From: Doryteuthis pealeii
Taxonomy: Eukaryota > Mollusca > Cephalopoda > Myopsida > Loliginidae
Reading direction: 5' to 3'
DNA: 64,000 bases
Assembly: GCA_023376005.1 (NCBI GenBank)
Contig: CM042181.1
Coordinates: 17,215,412 to 17,279,411, forward strand
Shown: piece after piece, positions 25,524 through 39,900 of the stretch
How the letters are laid out: the number at the start of each line of letters is the position of its first letter
Numbering within the stretch: position 1 is the first letter of the stretch
Made by a program: the position numbers and the translations under genes
Notes under the pieces: model-generated
What the model was told of the DNA's origin: nothing
Databases searched by the model: none
What the model saw: the letters and a program-made list of their open reading frames with translations, nothing else

Positions 25524-28500
25524 TAAGCATGATGTGATACAATGTTATTTTCTTTTATTTTCAGTGTTGTCATGAACCAAGAAGAAAAAATGGCCGATAT
25601 TTTGAACAAATTAAATAATAAGGAACAGCAAAAAAAATTACAAACATTCATTATGAAATTTTTTAAAAGGTGAGTTTAAAAATAAGAATTCTTTTAAAGA
25701 AATATTACATTTGTTCTTGTATAATGCATTTTATTTTTCTTGTATAATGCATCCCTTTAGTTTTCTATAAAAAATCAGAAATATATTTTATTTTTCTTGT
25801 ATAATGCATCCCTTTAGTTTTCTATATAAAAATCAGAAATATATTTTATTTTTTGTATAATGCACCCTTTAGTTTCTATATAAAAATTAGAAATATTTTA
25901 TTTTCTTGTATAATGCACCCCTTTAGTTTTCTATATAAAAATTAGAAATATATTTTATTTTTCTTGTATAATGCATCCCTTTAGTTTTCTATATAAAAAT
26001 TAGAAATATATTTTATTTTTCTTGTATAATGCATCCCTTTAGTTTTCTATATAAAAATTAGAAATATATTTTATTTTTCTTGTATAATGCACCCCTTTAG
26101 TTTTCTATATAAAAATCAGAAATATATTTTATTTTTTCTTGTATAATGCACCCCTTTAGTTTTCTATATAAAAATTAGAAAATATTTTATTTTTTCTTGT
26201 ATAATGCACCCCTTTAGTTTTTATATAAAATCAGAAATATATTTTATTTTTCTTGTATAATGCACCCCTTTAGTTTTATATAAAAATCAGAAATATATTT
26301 TATTTTTCTTGTATAATGCACCCTTTAGTTTTCTATATAAAAATCAGAAATATATTTTATTTTTCTTGTATAATGCACCCCTTTAGTTTTCTATATAAAA
26401 TCAGAAATATATTTTATTTTTCTTGTATAATGCACCCCTTTAGTTTTCTATATAAAAATCAGAAATATATTTTATTTTTCTTGTATAATGCACCCCTTTA
26501 GTTTTCTATATAAAAATCAGAAATATATTTTTTATTTTTCTTGTATAATGCACCCTTTAGTTTTCTATATAAATCAGAAATATATTTTATTTTTCTTGTA
26601 TAATGCACCCCTTTAGTTTTTATAAAAAATTAGAAATATATTTTATTTTTCTTGTATAATGCACCCCTTTAGTTTTCTATATAAAAATTAGAAATATATT
26701 TTATTTTTCTTGTATAATGCATCCCTTTAGTTTTCTATATAAAAATTAGAAATATTTTTTTTTTCTTGTATAATGCACCCCTTTAGTTTTCTATATAAAA
26801 TCAGAAATATATTTTATTTTTCTTGTATAATGCATCCCTTTAGTTTTCTATATAAAAATCAGAAATATATTTTATTTTTCTTGTATAATGCATCCCTTTA
26901 GTTTTCTATATAAAAATCAGAAATATATTTTATTTTTCTTGTATAATGCATCCCTTTAGTTTTCTATATAAAAATCAGAAATATATTTTATTTTTCTTGT
27001 ATAATGCATCCTTTAGTTTTCTATATAAAAATTAGAAATATATTTTTTTTCTTGTATAATGCATCCCTTTAGTTTTCTATATAAAAATCAGAAATATATT
27101 TTTTTTCTTGTATAATGCATCCCTTTAGTTTTCTATATAAAAATTAGAAATATATCTTGTATAATGCATCCCTTTAGTTTTCTATATAAAATTAGAAATA
27201 TATTTTATTTTTCTTGTATAATGCATCCCTTTAGTTTTCTATATAAAAATCAGAAATATATTTTTATTTTTCTTGTATAATGCATCCCTTTAGTTTTCTA
27301 TATAAAAATTAGAAATATATTTTATTTTCTTGTATAATGCATCCCTTTAGTTTTCTATATAAAAAGAAATATATTTTATTTTTCTTGTATAATGCATCCC
27401 TTTAGTTTTCTATATAAAAATCAGAAATATATTTTATTTTCTTGTATAATGCATCCCTTTAGTTTTCTATATAAAAATTAGAAATATATTTTATTTTTCT
27501 TGTATAATGCACCCTTTAGTTTTCTATATAAAAATTAGAAATATATTTTATTTTTCTTGTATAATGCACCCCTTTAGTTTTCTATATAAAAATCATATAT
27601 TTTATTTTTCTTGTATAATGCATCCCTTTAGTTTTCTATATAAAAATCAGAAATATATTTTATTTTTCTTGTATAATGCATCCCTTTAGTTTTCTATATA
27701 AAAATCAGAAATATATTTTATTTTTCTTGTATAATGCATCCCTTTAGTTTTCTATATAAAAATCAGAAAATATATTTTATTTTTCTTGTATAATGCATCC
27801 CTTTAGTTTTCTATATAAAATTAGAAAATATATTTTATTTTTCTTGTATAATGCATCCCTTTAGTTTTTATATTTATTTTTCTTGTATAATGCATCCTTT
27901 AGTTTTCTATATAAAATTAGAAATATATTTTATTTTTCTTGTATAATGCATCCTTTAGTTTTCTATATAAAAATTAGAAATATATTTTATTTTTCTTGTA
28001 TAATGCATCCCTTTAGTTTTCTATATAAAAATTAGAATATATTTTATTTTTCTTGTATAATGCATCCCTTTAGTTTTCTATATAAAAATTAGAAATATAT
28101 TTTATTTTTCTTGTATAATGCATCCCTTTAGTTTTCTATATAAAATCAGAAATATATTTTATTTTTCTTGTATAATGCATCCCTTTAGTTTTCTATATAA
28201 AAATCAGAAATATATTTTATTTTTCTTGTATAATGCATCCCTTTAGTTTTCTATATAAAATCAGAAATATATTTTATTTTTCTTGTATAATGCATCCCTT
28301 TAGTTTTCTATATAAAAAATCAGAAATATATTTTATTTTTCTTGTATAATGCATCCCTTTAGTTTTCTATATAAAAATCAGAAATATATTTTATTTTTCT
28401 TGTATAATGCATCCCTTTAGTTTTCTATATAAAAATCAGAAATATATTTTATTTTTTCTTGTATAATGCATCCCTTTAGTTTTCTATATAAAAATCAGAA

Positions 28501-31500
28501 ATATATTTTTATTTTTCTTGTATAATGCATCCCTTTAGTTTTCTATATAAAAATCAGAAATATATTTTATTTTTCTTGTATAATGCATCCCTTTAGTTTT
28601 CTATATAAAAATCAGAAATATATTTTTATTTTTCTTGTATAATGCATCCCTTTAGTTTTCTATATAAAAATCAGAAATATATTTTATTTTTCTTGTTTTC
28701 TATATAAAATCAGACAATATATTTTTAATTTTTATTGTATAATGCACCCGCTTTAGTTTTCTATTAAAGAATCAGAAATATATTTATGAATTTTTCTTGT
28801 TAAATGCACCTTATAGTTTTTCTATATAAAATCAGAAATATATTTTATTTTTCTGTGATAATCGCACCCCTTAGTTTCCTATATAAAAATCGAAATAATA
28901 TCTTTTCTTTTTCTTGTATAATGCATCCCTTTAGTTTTCTATTAAAGATCAGAAATATATTTTATTTTTCTTGTATAATGCACCCTTTAGTTTTCTATAT
29001 AAAAAATCAGAAATATATTTTTATTTTTCTTGTATAATGACGTCCCTTTAGTTTTTCTATATAAAAAATTCAGAAATATATATTTTTCTTTTTCCTTGTA
29101 TAATGCATCCCTTTAGTTTTTATATAAATCAGAAATATATTTTATTTTTCTTGTATAATGCACCGCTTTAGTTTTGTTTACATAAAAATTCGGAATATAT
29201 TTTATTCTTCTTGTATGAAACAATTCTTAGTTTTTTTATCTAAAATCAGGAATATTTTCATTTTGTATTTCTGATGGGGGCACGTGGTGGTTATGGTTAG
29301 ATTTAGATTTGACCTGAGTTCAAATCCTAGACAAGGCTGTTTGCATTTTTCACATAGCGTTAATACTCTTGGAAAGGTTAAAATGCATCCAACTAACTCT
29401 TCCTTCCAGCTATGGATAAATAGTAGGGTGGGACTGGACTCTTTAACCTTTCTAAGTAAGCATGCTTAGGAGAAGGAAAACTGAATTCAAACCTGTTAAA
29501 CTCTGCTAAGAAATTGACCTTATGTCACATCCTGCTTGTGCAGAGTGGGGTTGATAAACATATATATATATTATATATATATATGAAAAGATGGAAGTGA
29601 ATCTGACAGTATGTAGTATATTTGAAAAAAAAACAGGTTTAAAATAAATTTGAGGTGGTAAGTTTATTAGCTTGACGCTGCAGTGTTTTGATCTATTAAT
29701 TAGATCTTCTTCAGGGCATTTGTTTGATATGAAGGGAAACGTAATAAACAAATTTTTAGCACAGAATAACGAGAAAACTGTGATTAGTCCGTGTTTATCA
29801 ATGTCTGTTCAAAATTTGAAGTTTGAAGAAAGAACGCTGGAAATAATATATATATATTATATATATTTATTTTGTATAATGCAATCTTTAGTTTTCTAGG
29901 CATAAAACTAGGAATAATATTTTATTTTCTTTTGTTGAATGTAATGCCCTTAATTTTCTATCTAAAAATCTGAAATGTATTTTATTTTTCTTGTATAATG
30001 CTCCTCTTAGTTTTTTTATGTAAAAATCAGGAATATATTGTGGAAATAAAAAATATCTCATTCTCAAATTTTTATATTTTTTTGTAGATATTCAATGAAG
30101 AACTACGAAGAAAAATTGATTCAGCTTTTCTGTCAGCCAACTTTATGACATCAACAAATACATTGCAGACAATTTTTCTGACGTTCCAGTCGAATCAGAA
30201 GACAAAAGAGATACAGTTTTCCCGCGATTGAATGTGAAAAAATTATTTGCCACAATCTCGACTGCTGGATGGAATGCATTTGAAACTGATACAATTAAAG
30301 TAATTAAAATAATACATTTTTTTTTCAAATTTATTATTATATGTACAAGGGTAATTCAAAGGTAAGTGTCTGCTAAAATATTTAGAATCAGAGAAAGCGT
30401 CTATTGTCTATGATATTTTTCATCATATTAAAAGTTTGACGCTTGTTTCTATTTTTCTACATATTTTAAAAATTTTTCTCTGTGATTATTTTCTTATAAA
30501 AATATACAGCTAGAAAATCTTATAGAAAAGCGTATGGTAATTTATGAGGAAGTGCGTCGCGGTTCCCGGCCTCAAAAACGCTACCCGGTGACTATCAAAT
30601 AACAACCCCAGCTTGTCGTAATTCTTGTTTATTTATCATAAATTTGGTCTTAATTCTTGTTTAGATAAGAAGATGGATATATATATATATTGGATAGACT
30701 AGATAGATAGATAGATAAACAAACAAAATATATAAGATAGATATGAACAATGGAGATAGATAGATATTTTTGACAAGTAAATGTATTTGGGGAGGTTGCT
30801 TCTTTTTTTGTCGTAATTCTTTTTTTTAAACTAAAAAATTTAAACTAAACAAGACATTAACCAACATGAATAAAAAAAAAATCTTAGTATTTAAAGTAAT
30901 ATAGATAATATGACCAAAGTTGAGATGATAGATAGAATGGATAGTTTTGATTAGCTTGAGCTGGGTCGTTATTTTAATAGTCACGGGGCAGCAACTCTTG
31001 AGGCGAGACGGAACACACTTCTCATAAATTACCAAACGTATTGAAAATGATTCATGAAAGAAAATAAAGAAAAAAAATTACTAGAGAAAAAAAATTTTAC
31101 TATCGAAAAAAAATATCATAGAGATAGATTAGTAGAAGTAAGAAATTTTTTAGAAATTTTCTATATAAAAATTTCTCTTATAAAAATGCATGAAAAATAC
31201 ATTAAAATTGCTTAGAAATACATTGAAATTGCTAGAAATAGATTAAAGTTTGCTTGAGATATAATGAAATTTCAGAAGTAATTAAATAATATCTTTTTTT
31301 GAAATTTATTATTATGTGTAGGGAGGGTAATTCAAAAGGTAAGGTCTCTAAAATATTTAGAAATCAAGAGAAACGTCTATTGTCTATGATATTTACATCA
31401 GATTTAAAGTTTGACCTTGTTTTATTTTTTTTCTACCATATTTTAAAAATTTTTTCTCAGTGATTATCTTCTATAAAAATATACAGCTAGAAATCTTTAT

Positions 31501-34500
31501 AGAAAGTATTGAAAATTGATATCAGTGAAAGAAAATGAAAAAAAAAAAAATTACTAGAGAAAAAAAATTTTATTAGCGAAAAAAAATTCATCTGAGATAC
31601 ATTAGTAGAAGTAAGAAAATTTAAAAAAAGTTTTTCTATAAAAAATTTCTCAATGAAAATTACATTAAATTGCTAGAAATAAGATTAAGTTGCTTGGAGA
31701 TAGAATGAAATTTTAGAAGTTAATTGAAAATAATACTTTTTAAAAAAAATTTATTATTATATGTACGAGGGGTAATTCGAAAGGTAGGTGCTCAAAATAT
31801 TTAGAAATCACAGAAATGTTTAATTGTTTTATTGTTAATGATGTTTATACCATTTACGAGGGTATTCCAAGGTAAGATCTCTAAATTATTTAGAAATCAC
31901 AGAGAAACGTCTATTGTCAATAATATTTACATTATTTTAAAGTTTGAACATGTTCTATTATTTTTCTGGCATATTCTAAAAACTTTTCGGTTATTTCCTA
32001 TAACTCCAACCTAAAAAAAGGGGAACACTCTGAATGAATTTTATCTGTTAATTAATCTACACATTATTTTCCCAACTAACTAATGCCATGTCCTATATAT
32101 TTAAATGTTCTTATGGTGTGACTGAACTGTTTTGTGACTGCTGAAATGTTACCTTTTTTCTCAGCTTCGAGATTTATTAAGACATCTATATTTATTATAA
32201 TTTATGCTTCAACAAATAAACTTTTAAAAAAAACTTATGAAGAACTTTGCCCAGTATCTTGTAATACCTTTTTGAAACTTAATATTAATACAAGTTGTTT
32301 GTTTTAATACTGAGTTTTGTTTTCTATGCAATGTGTCTATATATTTAAATGTTCTTATGGTGGTGATTTATGTTTTGATGAATATTTCATGAATCTTTTC
32401 TAATTATTATATTATAATGGAGATTGTGTGTTTGTCTGTCTGTAACCGAAACTAAATCACTATTCAAGTCATAATTCCCTTAGTTATTGACGTCACATTT
32501 ACCATGAATTTATTTTATTTAAACCTCAATTATTGATAAAATTGTTATACCTTATTAATACTGTTGACCATATCTACCTACTAATAGCATGTAATTGTAT
32601 TTATATATACAACAAAATAGCGGTTTACAGTGTGAATGAGAAGGCTAATTTGCATATTGATATTTAAAATTTGATTTTAATAAATATATGCTTAGTATTA
32701 TTGATTTCTAATTGTTTGGTTTTTTCTTAACAAATCTGAGCAAAGATCTCGAGGATAAATCTTAAAATAAATCCATAAACAAGACAAAAGAACTGTAATT
32801 TTATTAAATACTTCATAATCTAACTAAATAGATAAATTAGGAAAAATGAAAGGCGGGAGTGAAAGAAAATGATAGAAGAGTTAGATATAAAGCTGTTCTA
32901 TTTTTCGATTATACCCCCTCAGTTTATCATTTTCTAAATAGTTTATAATTTGATACAATATTTTATAACATCAAAACCTAAATACTTGTACCCGAAGGGT
33001 GCATATATTTGCTAGTTATTATAAATTACATATAAGGTTTTGAAAACACAAAATATCTTAACCTTAAATTGGGGACCTCCCAACATACATCAAACAACCT
33101 TACCCTACCACCATAAAGATATGCATGGTGTCGTCTAGGTGTTTTGGGAAAGTGTATTAGATTCCAGGGGAATTACTTTGAAGGGTATAACTTGGAGTTT
33201 AGGGTTAGTTTAATGGGAAAATGAATAAATTTGGGTTCTGTTTTTTCTGGGTCACCCGTATACCGGTGATCCAGAAAAAACAGAACCCACAAATTTTATA
33301 ATAATAATAATAATGAAATTTATTGTGTACAGTGCTCAGGTGCACCACAACTCATCAAGTCTCATGTCAAGTACACAGAATAATGTATTAATGTCAGGAA
33401 TATGAACAGTTTACAGTAGTAATATACATGTATGTGTATAGTACTCAGGTGCACCACAACTCATCAAAGTCTCATGTCAAGTACACAGAATAATGTATTA
33501 GTGTCAGGAACATGAATAGCATACAGTAATAATATCATGTATGTGTACAGTGCTCAGGTGCACCACAACTCATCAAAGTCTCATGTCAAGTACACAGAAT
33601 AATGTATTAGTGTCAGGAACATGAACAGCATACAGTAATAATATACATGTATGTGTACAGTGCTCAGGTGCACCACAACTCATCAAAGTCTCATGTCAAG
33701 TACACAGAATAATGTATTAGTGTCAGGAACATGAATAGCATACAGTAATAATATACATGTATGTGTACAGTGCTCAGGTGCACCACAACTCATCAAAGTC
33801 TCATGTCAAGTACACAGAATAATGTATTAGTGTCAGGAACATGAACAGCATACAGTAATAATATACATGTATGTGTACAGTGCTCAGGTGCACCACAACT
33901 CATCAAAGTCTCATGTCAAGTACACAGAATAATGTATTAGTGTCAGGAACATGAACAGCATACAGTAATAATATACATGTATGTGTACAGTGCTCAGGTG
34001 CACCACAACTCATCAAAGTCTCATGTCAAGTACACAGAATAATGTATTAGTGTCAGGAACATGAATAGCATACAGTAATAATATACATGTATGTGTACAG
34101 TGCTCAGGTGCACCACAACTCATCAAAGTCTCATGTCAAGTACACAGAATAATGTATTAGTGTCAGGAACATGAATAGCATACAGTAATAATATACATGT
34201 ATGTGTACAGTGCTCAGGTGCACCACAACTCATCAAAGTCTCATGTCAAGTACACAGAATAATGTATTAGTGTCAGGAACATGAATAGCATACAGTAATA
34301 ATATACATGTATGTGTACAGTGCTCAGGTGCACCACAACTCATCAAAGTCTCATGTCAAGTACACAGAATAATGTATTAGTGTCAGGAACATGAATAGCA
34401 TACAGTAATAATATACATGTATGTGTACAGTGCTCAGGTGCACCACAACTCATCAAAGTCTCATGTCAAGTACACAGAATAATGTATTAGTGTCAGGAAC

Positions 34501-36943
34501 ATGAATAGCATACAGTAATAATATACATGTATGTGTACAGTGCTCAGGTGCACCACAACTCATCAAAGTCTCATGTCAAGTACACAGAATAATGTATTAG
34601 TGTCAGGAACATGAATAGCATACAGTAATAATATACATGTATGTGTACAGTGCTCAGGTGCACCACAACTCATCAAAGTCTCATGTCAAGTACACAGAAT
34701 AATGTATTAGTGTCAGGAACATGAATAGCATACAGTAATAATATACATGTATGTGTACAGTGCTCAGGTGCACCACAACTCATCAAAGTCTCATGTCAAG
34801 TACACAGTAATGTATTAGTGTCAGCATGAATAGCATACAGTAATAATATACATGTATGTGTACAGTGCTCAGGTGCACCACAACTCATCAAAGTCTCATG
34901 TCAAGTACACAGAATAATGTATTAGTGTCAGGAACATGAACAGCATACAGTAATAATATACATGTATGTGTGCGCGTGTGTGCATATGTATGTGGAGAGG
35001 GGCATCAGGTATAGTGTCGGCGGACTACAGGAAGCATGGAGACTTTGAAAGACTCAATGCTTCGGCAGCCTACAACAGACGCAGGCAGTTTATTCCATGT
35101 CTCCGCAACTCTGAGCGTGAAAAAATGTTAATTGTAATAAAACTGTTAATTTTAACTAGGGGGATTTAGGGTTAGGGGTTAGGGTTGGGTTTAAGGTTAG
35201 TTTAATGGGAAAATAAATAAATAATTTGGGTCCTGTTTTTTCCGGGTAACCTTAATTTTGACACCTTTGTGTTCAGCCCTATCAGGTTTATCAAAGAGCA
35301 GTGAAGATATGCGTGGTGTTGTCTAGATGTTTTGGGAAAGTGAATTAGACTCCAGAGGAATTACTTTGTGAAGGGGATAACTTGGAGTTTGGATTGAGAT
35401 AAAATTTTTTACGACACCATTCCTGGAACTTTTCTGACAAACCTCGTATATTCTTAAAGTCTAAAGCTGATTTTACACTTTTGTAAAGTTTGTCTTAATA
35501 ATTCAATATTTCATTTCTTTTCAGAAAGATCGTATAGTGACGGCTTCCAGGTCAACCTCGAATCTCCTCTTAGACATTTTTGGTATTTTAGCAGCAAAAA
35601 ATAAACTCCAGACTTCAAGAAATTTTCTTTTCTTGAACACGTTGGCCACAAGTAATCGACTTTTGATAAAAATATTGCAATATTTTTGCAAATTAGCAGG
35701 TACGTGCGATTCCTATTTTCGTTTTTTCTATTCTACTTTTCTCCACATATATATATATATATATACTAGACAAAATGTGACCCATTGGGTCACCCATTGA
35801 GATTAGGGAAAAGGCAGTTAGCAAAGCGAATAAAATTTAAAAAAATAAATAAATACAGCCAGAAAGGAAATATTTTACCTCATTTAAGCTACTGGTTGCT
35901 GGTTGTGAAATTTAACACAGAAATACATTTCAAATTATCCCTGTTCTCTCTCTCTCTCTCTCTCTCCTCTCCAGAGAAATTAAAATTATATAATGAGGAG
36001 GTAGTCAAGAGATACATAGAGGGGAAGAAAGAGATAGACAGTAAAGTAAGAAATTGGTCGTTTTTTGACTTAAGTACAAATTACGACTAATTAGAACCAA
36101 TTAAAACATAATTTTTTTCAAACATAAATCAATCCTAAAAGCAAGGAATAATTTAGTATAATTTTTGTGTCATTAAACTAAACAGTAAAAAAGCCTTTAG
36201 TGAATAAAAGTTGATTATCTCAGCTTTAGCATAATAGATATATATATGTATATATAGTAGTAAGTAAGTCATCAGGATGACCTAAAATCGGTATCAGCCA
36301 GACAGCAAGGGAGTCTATTCCCTTTTCACTAGCACTAGGAGATTGTTTTTGACATTTGAGGTGGAGCATCTCACCTACCATCAGCTCCTCACTTTACCAC
36401 AAAGATCCCGTGCTACTCATACGCTGAGTTGGCGAGGGCCAGTATTGAACCCAGAACCTTGCAGTTCCTAGTCGGACGCTCTAACAACTGAGCTAAACCA
36501 ACCCTTATAGCAAGATATTCAGAGAATGGTTTTATCATAAGTGAAGTATTGGTACTCTATGAGGAAGTTCGTCCCGGTCCCCTGCCTCCAAATTTGCTGT
36601 TCGGTGACGTATCAAATACCAACCCCAACTAAATACCAACCCGCTAGAGCGGTGTTACTTGAAAGAAAACAACCAACTCAAATAACAACCCCAACTATTT
36701 ATTTTTTCCATTCGAAAGAAAAAAACATTAAACCGTTTTTTGTCGCAATTCTAATTTTTCTTTTTTTTGTCGTAATTCTTATTATCGTAATTTGTCGTAA
36801 TTCTTGTTTATTTATAGAAATTTGTCATATTTCTTGTTTAGATAGTTTTGGACAGACTGAGATAGATAGATATTTTCGACAGTAAATAGATAGATAGATA
36901 AACAAAACGATATAGATAGATAGATAGATAAACACGCAACGAT

Positions 36944-36983
<40 letters not shown>

Positions 36984-39900
36984 ACAAAATGATATAGATA
37001 GATAGATAGATAGGTAAACACGCAACGATATAGATAGATAGATAGATAGATAAACAAAACGATATAGATAGATAGATAGACTTGTGTTTATCTATCTATC
37101 TATATCGTTTTGTTTATCATAGAGTACCGAAGTATTTCCAAACATATTTATCAGAATCATCCATACCCCCAAAGAAAAATAAAGGTGCGGCTTGTTTACG
37201 TTTTTCTTTTGTGGGTCACAATATAAGCCTCAGTGAATTTTTATGTCACTAACACGACCGCACAAGATATCCTCGTGTTTTTCTGTCCGTTTATCTCAAA
37301 AACATTTTCTCACAGGTCAACGAATCTTGATGGGAAAAAAATATTTGAAAAAAAAAAAACAACAACGAATCGTACTTTGTTTACGTTATCAAACCTGTTT
37401 TATTTACAACTCTCATGGCCATGTACATTAGGGTAGGTCAATTTTGGAACTGTAATGTCTCCCATGTGGTGAAAGTTGCAAATTAACATAAAGAATTACC
37501 ACACACAATATTTTTCTTTAAAACTTTGCCTTTCCTTATACGTATATTGACATCGCTTTTTGGAGAATTAGATCTTATGACGTAGATATGTGAACTGCTC
37601 TACTAACTTCAGAGGATTGTCATCTAGTTCAAAACTAGATTGATTTTGGAACTGTAACGTCTCCGATGTAGTGAAAGATGCATATTAACATAAAGAATTA
37701 CCCGAAAAATAATTTTTCTTTAAAACTTTGTTTGAGGAAATAGATTTCAATCTTTTAAAATGTTATCACTGTTACCGCTTAATTATTAAGTAAAAAGCTG
37801 CATATTGGAGGTGTCGGTGGTGATGGGGGGCATATTTTCAATTTGAATTCTAGTTATAATCCACCCTGTCAGTGGGCATTAGAATGCACCGACTGCACCT
37901 CTGCAGAGGGGTAAGACTCCCCCAACGGGGCCACCTGTTGGCCGTGGGTGGCGACCCGTGATGCTTAAGGATAGAGCCCAGGTGGATGAGCAGTTCATGA
38001 CATGCAATACTCCACTTTGGCCCTATCTTAGCTAGACGGGCGGTCGGAGAGGTCCCCTCCGATCAATCGGCTGGTCACGTCAAGCCCTAACACCTATATG
38101 ATTTTCCCAACCCTGACCTTTCAAGAGGGCATGCATCTAAAGGCTTAGGGGGCCAAATAATCTTGCACGGGTCCTGAATGGAATAAGGGCATTTATAGGA
38201 ACAGATCTTTGCCTGTAAGATCTCCGCCCTGTCCGCTGGGGCGTTAGAATGCACCGACTGCACCTCTGCAGAGGGGTAAGACTCCCACAATGGGGCCACC
38301 TGTTGGCCGTGGGTGGCGACCCGTGATGCTTAAGGATAGAACCCAGGTGGTTGAGCAGTCTATCACATGCAATATTCCACTTTGGCCCTATCTTGGGCTA
38401 GACGGGCAGTCAGAGAGGCCCCCTCCAATCAATCGGCTGGTCACGTCAAGCCCTAGCACCTATATGATTTTCCCAACCCTATTGCCCTTATGGCAAGCCC
38501 CAACCCCTTTTTATCATATGGGTGCTAGAAGTCGGTGACTGAGGGTCTACATGTTCTAGGAATGACGTTAAACTCTATCTGTTGGTGAGGTTCTAGTTCT
38601 GGAGGTTTGGGGAATGTGGAGCACCCCTTCATCACCATTGCTCCCTGGTCCACTCTGACCCGAGTGGTAGTACCTGTTAGGGTTCCATCTATGGGTTGAA
38701 TAGAAAAACCTGAGTTTATAAAAAAAATTGTATTATCCATTAAGAATTGATTTATTTCAAAAATTTATCGGCATTAAATGACCCACTGAGGTTGATATGC
38801 CGTAAAACAAAACAAAACCAAACCAAAGCGAATTAACTATACTAACAACAGAAAACACCCTCCGGGCATCGTAAAAATTAATTTTTGAAAGACATTGCCT
38901 GAGAGAGTGGGAGTTAAAAATTCAATGTCAGAGGGTTTGTATCATAAGTAAGACAAATCCTCATATTTATTAAAGGAGTAAAAAATAAAAAAAACAATTT
39001 GAAATGAAAACTGAGCCCCGTCCGTCTCAAATAAAATGTTGCATGCATGTAATAATCAAACAATTATTTTGAATATTTTACACATCAATTTTCCACAAAA
39101 TCGTAGGTATTTATTTATTTGTAAACTTTTTAGTTAACTTTTTGTTACTGTAAAAAAAAAAAAAAAAGGACAAGAGTAAAAAATTTTTTAAATTGCTTAC
39201 TCAAATTTTGGGTGTATATAGCATAAGAATATTGTGACATAAGTTGTGATGTAGAGATGACGTAGTTTTTGTTACAGACAGAAATACAGACAATCTCCGT
39301 TATTAATAGATAACTAAATATTTTGTCACATTCTTCACATTTTAAGTAAAGTCGTCGGGGCGGCCTAAAGTCGGTATCAGCCAGTCAGCGAGGGAGTCTA
39401 TCCCCTTTTCAATAGCGCTAGACCAAGGAGATTGTTTTTAGCATCTGAGATGGAGCACCACACCTACCATCAGCTCCTTACTTTACCACACAGATCCTGT
39501 GCTACTCATAACGCTGAGTTGGCGAGGACCGGTATCGAACTAGGAACCTTTTGGTTTCTAGCCGAATGCTCTACTGAAGTAACAACACCTTAATATATAA
39601 GGAATATAATGAATCCGTAACCTATTAAGTAAAGAGATGGATACAATATGGGAACCAATGATTAAAAAGGTTACATTAGATTATCACTAAAAGAAAACAT
39701 CACAATATGAGTCAGGCAAAAAAAAACATATATACTCTGTGTTAGGGAGAGTTACCTCCCCCTAACGATTCAAACCGGACTCTCTGAAGAGGAGGGAGAC
39801 AAAAATTCTGACTATCACCAGACAAGAACTGGACCACGGTACGACGTACACGCGTATCCTATCATCAGCCGAACTCTAATCCAAAACCATCCCACTGTAT

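Noticed and set aside
25715..29225. CRISPR-like array
   Set aside because: Units are contiguous 58-bp repeats without unique spacers, in a eukaryotic intron.
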